64,000 bases of DNA from an uncultured Glaciecola sp. (GCF_937770335.1 NZ_CALJHY010000004.1:62001-126000), one strand, 5' to 3'; positions 45,914-56,368 are shown, counted from the stretch's first letter. Notes: generated from the sequence alone by a model not told the origin. Numbers and translations: made by a program.

Positions 45914-46459
45914 ATGAACGAGAAAATCATTATGACACCACATGTAGTTAGTACAAAAACACTATTAAAATCAACAATTGCTGCCACTGTAATTGCCATC
46001 ATTGTGTTCGTTTGTTTTATTCTTCCAGCAGAATACAACATTGACCCAACGCATATAGGCCACACATTAGGCTTAACGGCATTGGCACATGACGACGATG
46101 AAACTACCCTGAAAGCTGAAACACCTGCTTCGGCTAAACAAGGGCAACACGTGGTCGAAGTGACAGTGCCTGCCGGAAAAGGCATTGAATACAAATTTCA
46201 GATGAATCAGTACGATAAAATGACGTATGAATGGCTAAGTGACGGCGAGCCACTTTACTTTGATTTGCACGGTGAACCAGAGGATGATAGCACAGGGTAT
46301 TTTGAGAGTTATGCCATTGCTACGCTGAGCGAAATGAAAGGCAGTTTCACATCGCCATTCAAAGGCTCCCATGGATGGTATTGGAAAAACAACAGTGACA
46401 AGACTGTCGCTATTCAATTAATTGTTGAAGGGCAATACACCGTTATCGGACTTAAATAG
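45914..46459 (+). CDS. membrane-anchored periplasmic protein of metal-efflux operons
   Basis: 181 residues with one N-terminal membrane helix (about 20-40, STIAATVIAIIVFVCFIL) and a periplasmic beta-rich domain (EVTVPAGKGIEYKFQM, SHGWYWKN). Similar anchor proteins occur beside CzcCBA-type pumps and HupE genes. Start is the ATG at 45914, one base after the previous stop; an internal ATG at 45932 has a GAGAAA upstream and is an alternative. Function unknown. Confidence 0.75.
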   Translation: MNEKIIMTPHVVSTKTLLKSTIAATVIAIIVFVCFILPAEYNIDPTHIGHTLGLTALAHDDDETTLKAETPASAKQGQHVVEVTVPAGKGIEYKFQMNQYDKMTYEWLSDGEPLYFDLHGEPEDDSTGYFESYAIATLSEMKGSFTSPFKGSHGWYWKNNSDKTVAIQLIVEGQYTVIGLK

Positions 46460-46485
46460 TAAAAAAACCACAGAGGATTGCAAAA

Positions 46486-46812
46486 ATGAACGTTATCATT
46501 CGTATATTATTACTCGTTGCATTTATTGGACAGGGCGTCGCGATTGCACATGTTGGTCACGACGTGATCAGTAACGAAACCGCACTCAACATTGCCAGCA
46601 AGTCAGTTAAGCAGCTTACATTCAAGGATTTCGGTTATGCTGTAGGCAAGCTTGACGCTAGTTGGAAGTCACTTAATGAGTCGAATTTCAGTATAATTGA
46701 AGTGTTGGAAGAAACGTATATCGTCAGCGCTACCAATATGCCTAAAAATGAAGTTATATACTTTGAAATAGCAAAGAATGGACAAGTGCTTGGTGTGAAG
46801 GGTGCTCACTAA
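46486..46812 (+). CDS. DUF6488-like small secreted protein
   Basis: 108 residues with a signal peptide (MNVIIRILLLVAFIGQGVA) followed by HVGHD, a possible metal-binding histidine pair. The domain (ETALNIASKSVKQL, then VSATNMPKNEVIYFEIA) resembles DUF6488 proteins that accompany heavy-metal pumps. It is the last gene of the operon, 26 nt after its neighbour. A periplasmic metal-handling role is inferred from context. Confidence 0.75.
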   Translation: MNVIIRILLLVAFIGQGVAIAHVGHDVISNETALNIASKSVKQLTFKDFGYAVGKLDASWKSLNESNFSIIEVLEETYIVSATNMPKNEVIYFEIAKNGQVLGVKGAH

Positions 46813-47199
46813 TTCGCTTTTATGGGGCAGGATCACTCGACTGCTCGCAATGGTGTGTGAGTTCATTTGATATCTTTGAATTTCGAAACGGTATTTAAGC
46901 AAGGGATGGTATTCGGCCATGCCGCACCACTGCTTGCGCTGAACGCTTTAGCGATAATTTATATAAACTGTACAAAAGACGGCCATTACTAAGTGCAGTC
47001 TATACACTTTATTTACCTTATACTTTTAACAGAATGGAGAGCTAGTCTATTCTTTGCGCACTCGACGATTCCTGCCGAGCATAAAAATAATAAATTAACT
47101 GACTTCTTGATAAGGTAAGTAGCTGAAGTATGAGTAACTCATTTACTGTTACTTGTTAAAACACCTCGGGTCAGAATTTGGCATAAATAAGGAGCCTAA
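46813..47199. other. intergenic region before the S9 peptidase
   Basis: 387 bp with no gene recognised. It presumably contains the 3' end of the metal operon and the promoter of the peptidase. No hairpin with a T-tract was found. Confidence 0.35.
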
Positions 47200-49239
47200 A
47201 TGAAATATTTAAAATTAATATTTTTAACATTCATCAGTGTAAGTTCAGTGCATGTTTTTTCAGAACCATTGAAAACAGAGCAATGGCTTGATTTTGAACG
47301 AGCATACTCGCCGCAGATTTCTCCAGATAGTGAGCGCGTGCTTTATGTGCGTAGTGGCATTGATAAGATCAATGATCGTGCAACTTCGGAAATTTGGCAA
47401 GTTAACGCAGATGCAACTAAACATGCGTTTGTGGTGAAAGGAGCAAATATAAAGTGGTCTCCTCAAGGCAATAGAATTGCATTTATAGCACCTGATAGCG
47501 ATGATAAGCCACAATTACATGTGCGCTATATGGACGCTGAAGGCCTAACATCACAGATAACATCATTAGATATTAATCCACGCAATTACTCTTGGTCTCC
47601 CGATGGCAAGCACATTGCTTTTGTGGCTCGAACTAACGAAACAAATACTTGGTCGATAACGCTTCCAGGTAAGCCAAAAGGGGCTAATTGGACAGCAGAT
47701 CCAGTATTAATCGATACAATGCACTATCGTCAGGATAGAGTGGGTATTACTAACACGGGTTATGATCATATTTTTGTGGTCCCAAGTGATGGCGGAACCG
47801 CAAAGCAAATAACGTCTGGAGATTGGAATGTCTCGATGCGAAGAATCGGAGGCATTGCAACAGGAGGCAATGTTTCTTGGTCAAAAGATGGTGAATCAAT
47901 CTTTTTTGATGGTCAGCCTCGTGAAAATGGTGATATGGATGTGTTTACTTCGATAGTCTACAAAGTGTCTCTAAAAACAAAGGAGATTACTTCGCTTACT
48001 CCTGCAGAGGGTTTTTATCATACTCCGGTAGTTTCTCCGAATGGGAAATATATTGCGTTAGTAGGTGCTCCAGAATGGGCTTCAGATACATATCGACTGA
48101 ATCATTTATATTTAATGGATATAGACGGTAAAAATATTAAACCTTTAGTCACAGACCTATCTGATTCACCAGATGACCTTTATTGGGGAGCTAACAGTAA
48201 AGAAATTTTGTTTACGTACAATCACCATGGTAGTCGACACGTACATTCGACTAATTTATCGGGTAAAAGTAAGTCTCTCACGCAAGGTCAAAAAGTGGTA
48301 AATTTAAGCTCTTTGTCCGATGATGGCGTAATGGCTTTAACGATTTCAACGCCAGACAATGCGGAAGATGTATACCTACAAAAAGGCACGCGAGAAGCCA
48401 ATCGTTTAACCAACCTTAATCAAGATATTTTTGCAGATGTAAGCTTAGGTGAAGTTAAAGAAATTTGGTATGAAAGTAGCGAAAATACAAAAATTCAAGC
48501 TTGGCTGGTGATGCCACCTGATTTTGATGACAGCAAAAAATACCCATTAATTCTATCAATACATGGTGGGCCTCACGCTATGTATAACGTTGGTTTTAAT
48601 TTTGCCTTTCAAGAGTTAGCGGCATCTGGTTATATGGTGTTATATACTAATCCGCGAGGCAGCACCGGTTATGGAGCTGATTTTGCAAATGCGATTCAAG
48701 GCATATATCCGGGTAAGCGAGATGGAGCAGACTTGCTAAGTGGCCTTGATGCAGCCATTGCCAATGGTAGTGTAGACAGCGAGCGCTTATTCGTTACTGG
48801 TTGCTCTGGGGGCGGCGTGTTAACCACTTATATGGTTGCCGCTAGTCAACGATTCAAAGCCGCCGTAGCGCGTTGTACTGTGTCAAATTGGATTTCTATG
48901 GCAGGTACAAGTGATGTGCCAGCTTGGGTATATCGATTTCATAAAAAACCATTTTGGGAAGACCCTACAGATTGGATAGAAAACAGCCCTCTGCATATGG
49001 TTGGCGATGTGAATACACCAGTTTTATTAATTACCGGGGATAAAGACTTGCGAACCCCATTTGCTGAAGCAGAGCAATATTTCTCGGCGCTTAAAATGAG
49101 AGGTATTCCTACTGAACTTATTCCTATGCGTGGTGAATACCATGGCACTGGATCAATTCCCTCAAATTGGCTGCGAACTCAGCTATACACTAAGGCATGG
49201 TTTGAGCGTTTTGACCCAACGCTTCAGAGCGAAAAGTAA
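47200..49239 (+). CDS. S9-family serine peptidase (acylaminoacyl / dipeptidyl peptidase type)
   Basis: 679 residues with a signal peptide (ending HVFS). The first 400 or so residues form a WD40-like/PD40 propeller (YSWSPDGKHIAF, VSWSKDGESIFF). The C-terminal alpha/beta hydrolase has the nucleophile GCSGGG near residue 535, the acid in TGDKDLRTP and the His in GEYHGTG. It should cleave short peptides in the periplasm or outside the cell. GGAG lies just before the ATG. A strong terminator follows. Confidence 0.93.
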   Translation: MKYLKLIFLTFISVSSVHVFSEPLKTEQWLDFERAYSPQISPDSERVLYVRSGIDKINDRATSEIWQVNADATKHAFVVKGANIKWSPQGNRIAFIAPDSDDKPQLHVRYMDAEGLTSQITSLDINPRNYSWSPDGKHIAFVARTNETNTWSITLPGKPKGANWTADPVLIDTMHYRQDRVGITNTGYDHIFVVPSDGGTAKQITSGDWNVSMRRIGGIATGGNVSWSKDGESIFFDGQPRENGDMDVFTSIVYKVSLKTKEITSLTPAEGFYHTPVVSPNGKYIALVGAPEWASDTYRLNHLYLMDIDGKNIKPLVTDLSDSPDDLYWGANSKEILFTYNHHGSRHVHSTNLSGKSKSLTQGQKVVNLSSLSDDGVMALTISTPDNAEDVYLQKGTREANRLTNLNQDIFADVSLGEVKEIWYESSENTKIQAWLVMPPDFDDSKKYPLILSIHGGPHAMYNVGFNFAFQELAASGYMVLYTNPRGSTGYGADFANAIQGIYPGKRDGADLLSGLDAAIANGSVDSERLFVTGCSGGGVLTTYMVAASQRFKAAVARCTVSNWISMAGTSDVPAWVYRFHKKPFWEDPTDWIENSPLHMVGDVNTPVLLITGDKDLRTPFAEAEQYFSALKMRGIPTELIPMRGEYHGTGSIPSNWLRTQLYTKAWFERFDPTLQSEK

Positions 49240-49252
49240 GTATTAGAAAGTT

Positions 49253-49281
49253 AAACAAGCGGTCGAAATGACCGCTTGTTT
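49253..49281 (+). terminator. intrinsic terminator of the S9 peptidase gene
   Basis: AAACAAGCGGTC, loop GAAAT, GACCGCTTGTTT: a perfect 12-bp stem starting 13 nt after the stop codon, followed by a T-rich stretch. Confidence 0.85.
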
Positions 49282-49949
49282 GTTTAGTTAACCGGCATAG
49301 ATAATACGAATTAAATAACATTAAAAGTGATGCCAGCACATTCGTTCATCCTTGAATTGTGTGCAGACAAGTTTGGCAAAAAGAGGCGTAATTAACGACT
49401 GGCTGAATGACTATATTTGCCGTTCAACTGTCTAAGACAAATTCGGGCAGTTTGCAGACGTAGAAGTTTAGATGAATTTAGTCCCCTTTGAGCAGCGCGA
49501 TGAACGGCCGTTCAAGCCTTATCTAATTATTCTTCCATTTTGCCGTATAGCAACCGTTCAAGCTTACTTCACTGACAGCAAATGCTCCGAAATAACATTT
49601 AGAATCTTGTTTGCTATTTAATCACAGAATACATAGGACAGCCTTCAACCTGACAGACAACTGAGCCGCCATTGCGGTCGTTCATCATCAAATTATTAAT
49701 GCTAACTTTGTGCGCAAAGCAAAATAAAAGCAGTAAAAATATCAAGTGTCAGCTTCCCTATCATATAGCGGACATAAATTTATTAGTTCTATCTGACTTT
49801 GGGGCATATTGCTGACTAATTAACGAACCACAAAACGACCTAAAACATGTCTTTTTATGCCAAAAGGAGACGCTAGGGAAATAGTAGTTTTATTGGCACG
49901 TTAAACGTAATATTAAACCCTCTTACTTATATTCAATCTTCAGCTAGGG
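49282..49949. other. intergenic region with repeated short motifs
   Basis: No gene recognised in 668 bp. CCGTTCAA occurs three times (near 49420, 49508 and 49553) and one arm of a direct repeat lies at 49402. Looks like decayed or regulatory DNA. Confidence 0.4.
49402..49430. repeat. direct repeat, left copy, bracketing a three-gene cassette
   Basis: TGAATGACTATATTTGCCGT (49404-49423) is identical to 53411-53430; flanking bases (GG before, A-CT-GTC after) also align, giving about 29 related bases in the same orientation. Confidence 0.65.
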
Positions 49950-50540
49950 CTAAAGATATAATTTATTTATGGCCGATTTAAGCCATTTTCTATCGGGTAC
50001 CCCCTCAAATCTTTCATCGCCGATGATAATTGTTGGCACGACGTTAATTTTATCCTTTTGCTTGGCTTTGTTAAGTGCCCGTTTATGAGTTTCAGTAAAC
50101 TCATTACTCGCGAGAGACTTATTAAGTCGCACGGGATCTAGGCCAATCTCCTGTGCTATATTTAGCAAAACATCAGTTTCACCAATATCCTGATTTTTCT
50201 GGAAAAAACTGGACAGTGTTGCCATTGAAAAAGCATCACCAAGTCCTTGTGTTTCAGCGAAAGCAAAGGCTTCAAACGCTTTAGTTGTTCTGGGTTGAGG
50301 TGAAATAGTTGGCAGTGTCAACTCTACTCCTAGCTTTTTAGCCATAGGATAAACAGCGCGTTCCCAAATAGAAGGTAGATAACCGTCTTCAACGTTAAGC
50401 GTAGGCACTGGAAATGGTCTCAATTCATATGGTCTCCAAGTTATTTTTAGCTCTTTTCCTTTAATAGCCTCACGTATTAAAGGCTCTGTTATCAAGCAAA
50501 ATGGGCAAACATAATCCGTATAAACAATTATTTCTTTCAT
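49950..50540 (-). CDS. DsbA-family (FrnE-like) oxidoreductase
   Basis: 196 residues. Thioredoxin-fold start with YTDYVCPFC (Cys12, Cys15), a helical insert and a cis-Pro region VVPTIIIGDERFEGV, as in the FrnE/2-hydroxychromene isomerase branch of DsbA. No signal peptide, so cytosolic. It may handle disulfides or glutathione conjugates. It lies 78 bp downstream of the Old Yellow Enzyme gene on the same strand, so probably one transcript. Confidence 0.88.
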   Translation of the reverse strand: MKEIIVYTDYVCPFCLITEPLIREAIKGKELKITWRPYELRPFPVPTLNVEDGYLPSIWERAVYPMAKKLGVELTLPTISPQPRTTKAFEAFAFAETQGLGDAFSMATLSSFFQKNQDIGETDVLLNIAQEIGLDPVRLNKSLASNEFTETHKRALNKAKQKDKINVVPTIIIGDERFEGVPDRKWLKSAINKLYL

Positions 50541-50618
50541 AAATAGTCTCCGATTAAATAAATATAAAAAAGAGATTGAAATTCAACCTACTTTTAATTT
50601 TGTAATGACCCTTGTAAT

Positions 50619-51725
50619 TTATGTTTTAGAAAAATAAAGGTTCGCCGTTTTCAAGTCGGCGATGGGGTCAAACATATCAAAGCTAAAGTCTTTCAACGTT
50701 TGCTTTTTCTTAACTGCATTTGGCCAATTGGGATTAGCCAGAGCCGCTTTTCCCAGTGCAACAACATCGGCCTGTTCAGTATCAATCAAATGTTCTGCAT
50801 CATCTTCATTATTGACACTGCCATTGGCGATAACCGGAATTTCACCATATTTTTTCGCTAATTGGGCCAATGACAAAGTTCCCTCAAATGCAGGTTCTTT
50901 AGCAACAAACTCAGTGGTATGGATATAATCAACGCCATAACTTTTAGCTGACTCAAATGTGTATTTTGCATCAGCCTCTTTTTCAGGCCATTTATATTCA
51001 AAGTCGTTAACCTTACCTTGGGAAAAACGAACACCGACTATAAAGTCTTGACCTACTGCTTTACGCACTAAGGTAATAATTTCTTTATAAATTCTCAATC
51101 TGTTCTCTAAAATTCCGCCGTATTCGTCTGTTCTTTCATTGGTGTAGACGGTAATAAATTGATCTAACAGGTAACCGTTAGCACCGTGAATTTCAACACC
51201 ATCGAACCCTGCTTTTTTTGCTAATTTTGCCGAGTTGATAAAGCCGCTAATAACAGTCTCTATGTCCTCTTTACTCAAGACTTTTGGTACTAGGTGTTCT
51301 TCTCCACCATAATAAAATGACATGGGCTTACCTAAAGGTTTAATCGCTGAAGGTGCGGCACCGTGTCCTGTATATTTATTGTATTGCGAAAGTGCTCCTG
51401 AATGCATCAACTGCGCAATGATCGAGCCACCATTCTTATGAACAGCATTGGTAATTTCTTGCCAGCTTTTGACTTGCGCTTCATCTGTGAGGCCAGGTTG
51501 AAACTTATAGCCTTGGCTATAGGTTTTGTCTGTGTATATACCTTCAGTGATAATCATTGCAAAACCACCTTGTGCGAATGATTGGTAATAGTCTTTCATT
51601 AATGACCCAGCGGTACCATCTTCATTTGCACTTACGCGTGTCATTGGTGCCACAGCTAATCTGTTTTTTAGGTGAATATTTCCGATTTTATGGGTTGAGA
51701 AAATAATTGATGAAGTGTTTTTCAT
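50619..51725 (-). CDS. Old Yellow Enzyme-type NADH:flavin oxidoreductase
   Basis: 368 residues forming an FMN TIM barrel: NRLAVAPMTRVSA near the N-terminus, IAQLMHSGAL, GFDGVEIHGANGYLLDQFI and the FMN phosphate region ANGSVNNEDDAE and ALGKAALANP. It reduces electrophilic double bonds or related compounds with NAD(P)H. The divergent LysR gene starts about 100 bp away, suggesting substrate-induced control. The DsbA-like gene downstream fits a detoxification pair. Confidence 0.93.
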   Translation of the reverse strand: MKNTSSIIFSTHKIGNIHLKNRLAVAPMTRVSANEDGTAGSLMKDYYQSFAQGGFAMIITEGIYTDKTYSQGYKFQPGLTDEAQVKSWQEITNAVHKNGGSIIAQLMHSGALSQYNKYTGHGAAPSAIKPLGKPMSFYYGGEEHLVPKVLSKEDIETVISGFINSAKLAKKAGFDGVEIHGANGYLLDQFITVYTNERTDEYGGILENRLRIYKEIITLVRKAVGQDFIVGVRFSQGKVNDFEYKWPEKEADAKYTFESAKSYGVDYIHTTEFVAKEPAFEGTLSLAQLAKKYGEIPVIANGSVNNEDDAEHLIDTEQADVVALGKAALANPNWPNAVKKKQTLKDFSFDMFDPIADLKTANLYFSKT

Positions 51726-51829
51726 ACTGTTACCTGGGAGTTATTTAATTAAACGACAGCATCTTCTCACTAAAGTTAAATGATGATAATATTGGTATAA
51801 GTTGAATCATTATTAACTTTAAGTTGAAT

Positions 51830-52723
51830 ATGTCTAAAATAAACCAATTAGAAAGCTTAAGAGTATTAAAGTGCGTCGTTGAAGGTGGCAGTTTTACAGC
51901 AGCAGCAAAGCGTCTTAATTTAACGGTAGCCAGGGTCTCAAAATCAATCGAACGTTTGGAGTTGGAATTAAATACGACACTTTTTATTAGAAGCACAAGA
52001 CATATGCAGCTTACGGACAGTGGTGAACGTAGCTATCGTTATGCAATAAAATTACTAGAGCAGTGGCGTGGCTTAACAGATGAATTAACCGAAAGCCACT
52101 CTAAGCCTAAAGGAAAACTAAAAATAAGCGTACCTATGAGCTGGGGTTTATGTGTTTTTTCAAGTGTTCTGGCTAAATTTATGGCGAAACATACGCAGAT
52201 TTGTGTTGATGTGCATATGAGCGATCAACATGTCAACGTTATTGAAGGAGAGTATGATTTAGTACTTAGGCTAACAAACAAGTTAGAGGATAGCTCGTTA
52301 CTGTGTAAAAAACTAAAGATGTATAGATTTATCGCCTGTGCATCACCTGAATATTTAACAAGACATGGTAAACCGCTAGAGCCACAAGAGCTTAAAAATC
52401 ACGCCTGTTTAATTTACTCTCAGCAAGGCATCAGACGAAAGTGGCAATTTATAAAAGAAAAAAAAGAAATAAATGTATATATCGAATCACGCTTACAATC
52501 CAATAACAGTACCTTATTTAGAGAAAGCTTATTGGCTCATCAAGGTATTGCCTTGATCCCAGAGTTTATGGTTGAAGCTGATATTTCATCGGGCAAACTA
52601 ATACCGATTTTAACGGACTACACCAATCAAGAACTAAACCTTTATTCTTTAAGGCCAGCCGATCATATGCTGCCGTTGCGACTGAAACTTTTCAATGAAT
52701 TTCTTTATCATGAATTAAGCTAA
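51830..52723 (+). CDS. LysR-family transcriptional regulator
   Basis: 297 residues. N-terminal winged helix LESLRVLKCVVEGGSFTAAAKRL, followed by a linker helix and the periplasmic-binding-like effector domain (about 90-295). I start it at the ATG at 51830; a TTG two codons earlier is also open. It is divergent from the Old Yellow Enzyme gene across about 100 bp, the usual arrangement for a LysR activator and its target. The inducer is unknown. Confidence 0.92.
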   Translation: MSKINQLESLRVLKCVVEGGSFTAAAKRLNLTVARVSKSIERLELELNTTLFIRSTRHMQLTDSGERSYRYAIKLLEQWRGLTDELTESHSKPKGKLKISVPMSWGLCVFSSVLAKFMAKHTQICVDVHMSDQHVNVIEGEYDLVLRLTNKLEDSSLLCKKLKMYRFIACASPEYLTRHGKPLEPQELKNHACLIYSQQGIRRKWQFIKEKKEINVYIESRLQSNNSTLFRESLLAHQGIALIPEFMVEADISSGKLIPILTDYTNQELNLYSLRPADHMLPLRLKLFNEFLYHELS

Positions 52724-53400
52724 CCTTTTATTAAAAAGAGTCTTTAAATGATGGTTCACTCCACAAACTTAGAGACAGGTTTGTTAAATCAATACCAATA
52801 GTTCTGCATTTCATTACGGATGCTCATAAGTTAGCTGAGTATTTTTTATTGAGCTAAAGCCTACCTAAGACATGGAAAGTAAAGCAAAAATCATCAAAAT
52901 AGTGAGAGCACGAAATTCGTACGAAATAGGTAGGTAATCTGAACACCCTAATTATAAGTTTATTCAGACTGGAAGGAATACAATGCGCACAAAGTGATCA
53001 CTCTTTCTATCTTGCTTAGGAAACGATAGCGCCATAGGAAAATACTTCTAATGTCAGCTATCCTTGAAGAAAGAGGGCATAAAAGTGGAGGTAATTGTGC
53101 TAATAATTTAGACCGCTATGTGGCAAAAGTGAATATTCAGATACGAGTCGCCACCGGCAGCAATGAGGTTAACCCCGTATCACAAGCGAGCATACAAACT
53201 CGGTAATATATTATCATGGCTTCACAAAACTTTGATGCTTCCCTATGTTCAAAATTACCGTTGTGCTCTCAAAGAGGATCGTCTACTGAGTAGAACCATT
53301 TAAAAATAAAGACAACTAACCGAATAGCGGCTGATGGCACATTCTTCCCGTACAATTCGTATGAAACAAGCACATAACATTAATCATTATAATCAATGAA
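52724..53400. other. 677-bp region without a recognised gene
   Basis: Contains only a weak 51-codon plus-strand frame (about 53051-53205). Two similar near-palindromes (TTCGTACGAA and TTCGTATGAA) lie near 52.9 and 53.35 kb. No function assigned. Confidence 0.4.
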
Positions 53401-53402
53401 TA

Positions 53403-53440
53403 TTTAAGGTTGAATGACTATATTTGCCGTAAACTTGTCA
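53403..53440. repeat. direct repeat, right copy
   Basis: TGAATGACTATATTTGCCGT at 53411-53430, in the same orientation as 49404-49423. The rest of the stretch to glmS has no recognised gene. Confidence 0.65.
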
Positions 53441-53552
53441 TTACCAATCTGAGTACATTACCTCTTGAGAGTATAAAACGTGATTATTTTTTTACACCTT
53501 CTTTGTACTATTCCACTATTTTGTCGTTTTGGAAAACCTTACCAATAGAAAA

Positions 53553-53574
53553 AAACCCGCTCGAAAGCAGGTTT
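53553..53574 (-). terminator. probable glmS terminator
   Basis: AAACC-C-GC, loop TCGAAA, GC-A-GGTTT. On the minus strand the hairpin is followed by GTTTTTTTC, about 90 nt beyond the glmS stop codon. Confidence 0.6.
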
Positions 53575-53660
53575 ATTATTAATGAGTCAATTCCAAACTT
53601 TAATTACTCAGTTCCAAACAATAATTAGATCTGACAATTATCATTCTACATTAGGTCCCG

Positions 53661-55493
53661 TCATTCCACCGTAACCGACTTTGCCAAATTTCTTGGTTGG
53701 TCAACATCAGTGCCTTTAATGACAGCAACATAATATGATAATAACTGCAGTGGCAAGGTATAGATAATCGGCGCAATTGGTGACTCACAATGCGGTACAT
53801 TAATAACGCGCATCGTTTCGTCACTCGCAAAGTTAGCGTTTTTATCAGCAAATACATACATGATGCCACCGCGAGCTCTTACTTCTTCAACATTTGATTT
53901 TAGTTTTTCAAGTAGTTCGTTATTTGGCGCAACAACAATTACTGGCATTTCATCATCAATGAGTGCTAACGGGCCATGCTTCAATTCGCCCGACGCATAA
54001 GCTTCAGCGTGAATATAAGAGATTTCTTTAAGCTTCAGTGCACCTTCCATTGCGATAGGATACTGATCTCCTCTACCCAAAAACAAACTGTGCTGCTTAT
54101 CTGCAAACTCTTCAGCTAATAGCTCAATGCTATCGGTTAATGCCAGGGTTTCTTCTAGTTTACTTGGTAAGCTGTGAAGGCCATCAATAATTGATTTTTT
54201 GTCGACCGCTAACATCCCATTATATTTACCCAGAGCAAGAGTCAACATTAAGAAACCCGTTAACTGTGTCGTAAACGCTTTGGTTGAGGCGACGCCTATT
54301 TCAGCGCCTGCTAAGGTCATGAATGACATATCTGACTCACGCACAAGCGAAGAACCAGGCACGTTGCAAATAGCCAAACTAGAAGTGTAGCCTTGCTCTT
54401 TACCTAAACGAAGAGCAGCTAAGGTATCGGCGGTTTCTCCTGATTGCGAAATGGTCACTAACAAACTATTCGGATGCACTACTGATTTGCGATACCTGAA
54501 CTCTGAAGCTATTTCAACATTACATGACACATTCGCATATTGCTCTAACCAATAACGTGCGGTCATGCCCGAATGGTAGCTTGTTCCGCATGCAATAATT
54601 TGCACGTGTTTAATGCCCTTTAGGATCTCTTCCGACCCAGCACCAAAAATACCTTCAACTAAGTCGTTTTCACCTAGGCGACCCTGTAATGTATTGCGAA
54701 CGACACTTGGTTGTTCATGTATTTCTTTGAGCATGTAGTGGCGATATCCACCTTTGTCACCAGCATCATGTTCTAATTCAGAATCAAAGACTTCGCGTTC
54801 TATTTTCTCGCCATTTTTAGCATAAATAGTCACTGACGTACGAGTAATTTCGGCTACATCGCCCTCTTCTAAAAAGATGAAACGACGGGTTACTGGTAAC
54901 AATGCCATTTGATCAGACGCGATGAAGTTTTCACCTATACCCAAACCAATAACCAATGGGCTACCTGAGCGCGCAACAATGACACGATTTGAATCTTCTT
55001 TATCCATAATAACTGTGCCATAAGCACCATGAAATTGCTTCACCGAGTCTTGTACAGCTAATAATAAGTCTTTGCCTTTTTTGACTTCTTCATGAACTGT
55101 GTGCGCAATAGTTTCAGTGTCAGTGTCGGAACTAAAGGTATAGCCTTTCTCTTGTAAATCGCGCCTTAAAGCTTCGTAATTTTCAATAATACCATTGTGT
55201 ACTACTGCAATTCTTTCGTTAGAAAGATGTGGGTGAGCATTTTTTTGCTTTACGCCACCGTGAGTTGCCCAGCGAGTATGTGCGATGCCGGTAGCGCCCT
55301 TAATTGGATTTTCTGCAATAGCGTCGCTTAACGCTTTTACTTTGCCTATTTGACGCTCACGCTGCAAGTTACCTTTACCATCAAGCAAAGCCACCCCAGC
55401 TGAGTCATAGCCACGGTATTCTAGCCGGCGTAAGCCTTCTAATAAAATTTCTACAACGTTACGTTCAGCGATCGCGCCTACAATTCCACACAT
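53661..55493 (-). CDS. glmS: glutamine-fructose-6-phosphate aminotransferase
   Basis: 610 residues. Starts MCGIVGA, with Cys2 as the glutaminase nucleophile after Met removal; the first 240 residues are the class II glutamine amidotransferase domain and the rest two SIS sugar-isomerase domains ([26 protein letters not shown]) ending [13 protein letters not shown]. It makes glucosamine-6-phosphate, the first step to UDP-GlcNAc for peptidoglycan and LPS. It lies downstream of the DeoR-family gene on the same strand, and glmU is just beyond that. Confidence 0.98.
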   Translation of the reverse strand: MCGIVGAIAERNVVEILLEGLRRLEYRGYDSAGVALLDGKGNLQRERQIGKVKALSDAIAENPIKGATGIAHTRWATHGGVKQKNAHPHLSNERIAVVHNGIIENYEALRRDLQEKGYTFSSDTDTETIAHTVHEEVKKGKDLLLAVQDSVKQFHGAYGTVIMDKEDSNRVIVARSGSPLVIGLGIGENFIASDQMALLPVTRRFIFLEEGDVAEITRTSVTIYAKNGEKIEREVFDSELEHDAGDKGGYRHYMLKEIHEQPSVVRNTLQGRLGENDLVEGIFGAGSEEILKGIKHVQIIACGTSYHSGMTARYWLEQYANVSCNVEIASEFRYRKSVVHPNSLLVTISQSGETADTLAALRLGKEQGYTSSLAICNVPGSSLVRESDMSFMTLAGAEIGVASTKAFTTQLTGFLMLTLALGKYNGMLAVDKKSIIDGLHSLPSKLEETLALTDSIELLAEEFADKQHSLFLGRGDQYPIAMEGALKLKEISYIHAEAYASGELKHGPLALIDDEMPVIVVAPNNELLEKLKSNVEEVRARGGIMYVFADKNANFASDETMRVINVPHCESPIAPIIYTLPLQLLSYYVAVIKGTDVDQPRNLAKSVTVE

Positions 55494-55597
55494 ATTGGTA
55501 TCCTAATTTGTCTTTTCATTCTTCTTTAATTACTTTTTAAGGGCTTATAAATGCCTGTAACATAATCAGTAGAATTACTGTTTTTTAATAAAATAGT

Positions 55598-56368
55598 TTA
55601 ACGAATAAAAGGGGCGCACATTACTATTACGCCTTGTTTTTCAATTTGTTGTTTGGCATCTTTATCGAGGCCATCATCGGTAACCAAAATAGATATTTGC
55701 GACCATGGCAATTCCACATTGGGTATTTTTCTTTCTAGTTTTTCTGACTCAGCCATCACAATTACTTGTTTTGATACGTCGGCCATTGTGCGGCTAAGGG
55801 ACGTTAATTCATTGAATGTGGTTGACCCTCGTTCGATATCAAGGCCTGCTGCACCTAAAAATGCTTGGTCAAAATTATACGCTCTCAACACGTTCTCTGC
55901 CATTTGGCCCTGAAACGAATGTGATTGAGCGTCCCAAGTTCCCCCTGTCATCAGTACCTGAGGTTCATTTTCTCCTTCCAATAAAATATTGGCAACATGC
56001 AATGAGTTGGTCATGACCACTAGGCCCAGTTTCTTGGGTAAATGCGGCAGTAGTGCAGATGTTGTGCTACCACCATCAATAATGATCCGATTATGGTCTC
56101 GAATCAGCGTTGCCGCTAATGCTGAAATAGCTAACTTTCGACTCGAAATCTTTTCAGACGAAAGTTCAGATGATTCTTTGGGGAGTAAAACGGCACCGCC
56201 AAACCTTCTTAATAACAATCCGCTATTTTCAAGTTCGCCAAGGTCTTTACGAATGGTTACTTCGGAGGTTGAGAATGCTTTAGCTAACGCATCTACAGCA
56301 ACTTCACCGCGTTCATTTAATGCTTCAATGATCCCACGGCGGCGTTGCTGAGTGTTTCGTTTTTGCAA
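55598..56368 (-). CDS. DeoR/GlpR-family regulator of the amino-sugar genes
   Basis: 256 residues. The winged helix (about 5-60) is RGIIEALNERGEVAVDALA with VTIRKDLGELENSGLLLRRFGG, and a DeoR sensor domain follows (about 75-240), binding a phosphorylated sugar. The start is TTG at 56368, beginning MQKRNTQQRR like GlpR-type relatives. It lies between glmU and glmS. Perfect inverted repeats just upstream suggest it controls itself and probably glmS. The effector is likely an amino-sugar phosphate, by inference. Confidence 0.92.
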   Translation of the reverse strand: MQKRNTQQRRRGIIEALNERGEVAVDALAKAFSTSEVTIRKDLGELENSGLLLRRFGGAVLLPKESSELSSEKISSRKLAISALAATLIRDHNRIIIDGGSTTSALLPHLPKKLGLVVMTNSLHVANILLEGENEPQVLMTGGTWDAQSHSFQGQMAENVLRAYNFDQAFLGAAGLDIERGSTTFNELTSLSRTMADVSKQVIVMAESEKLERKIPNVELPWSQISILVTDDGLDKDAKQQIEKQGVIVMCAPFIR

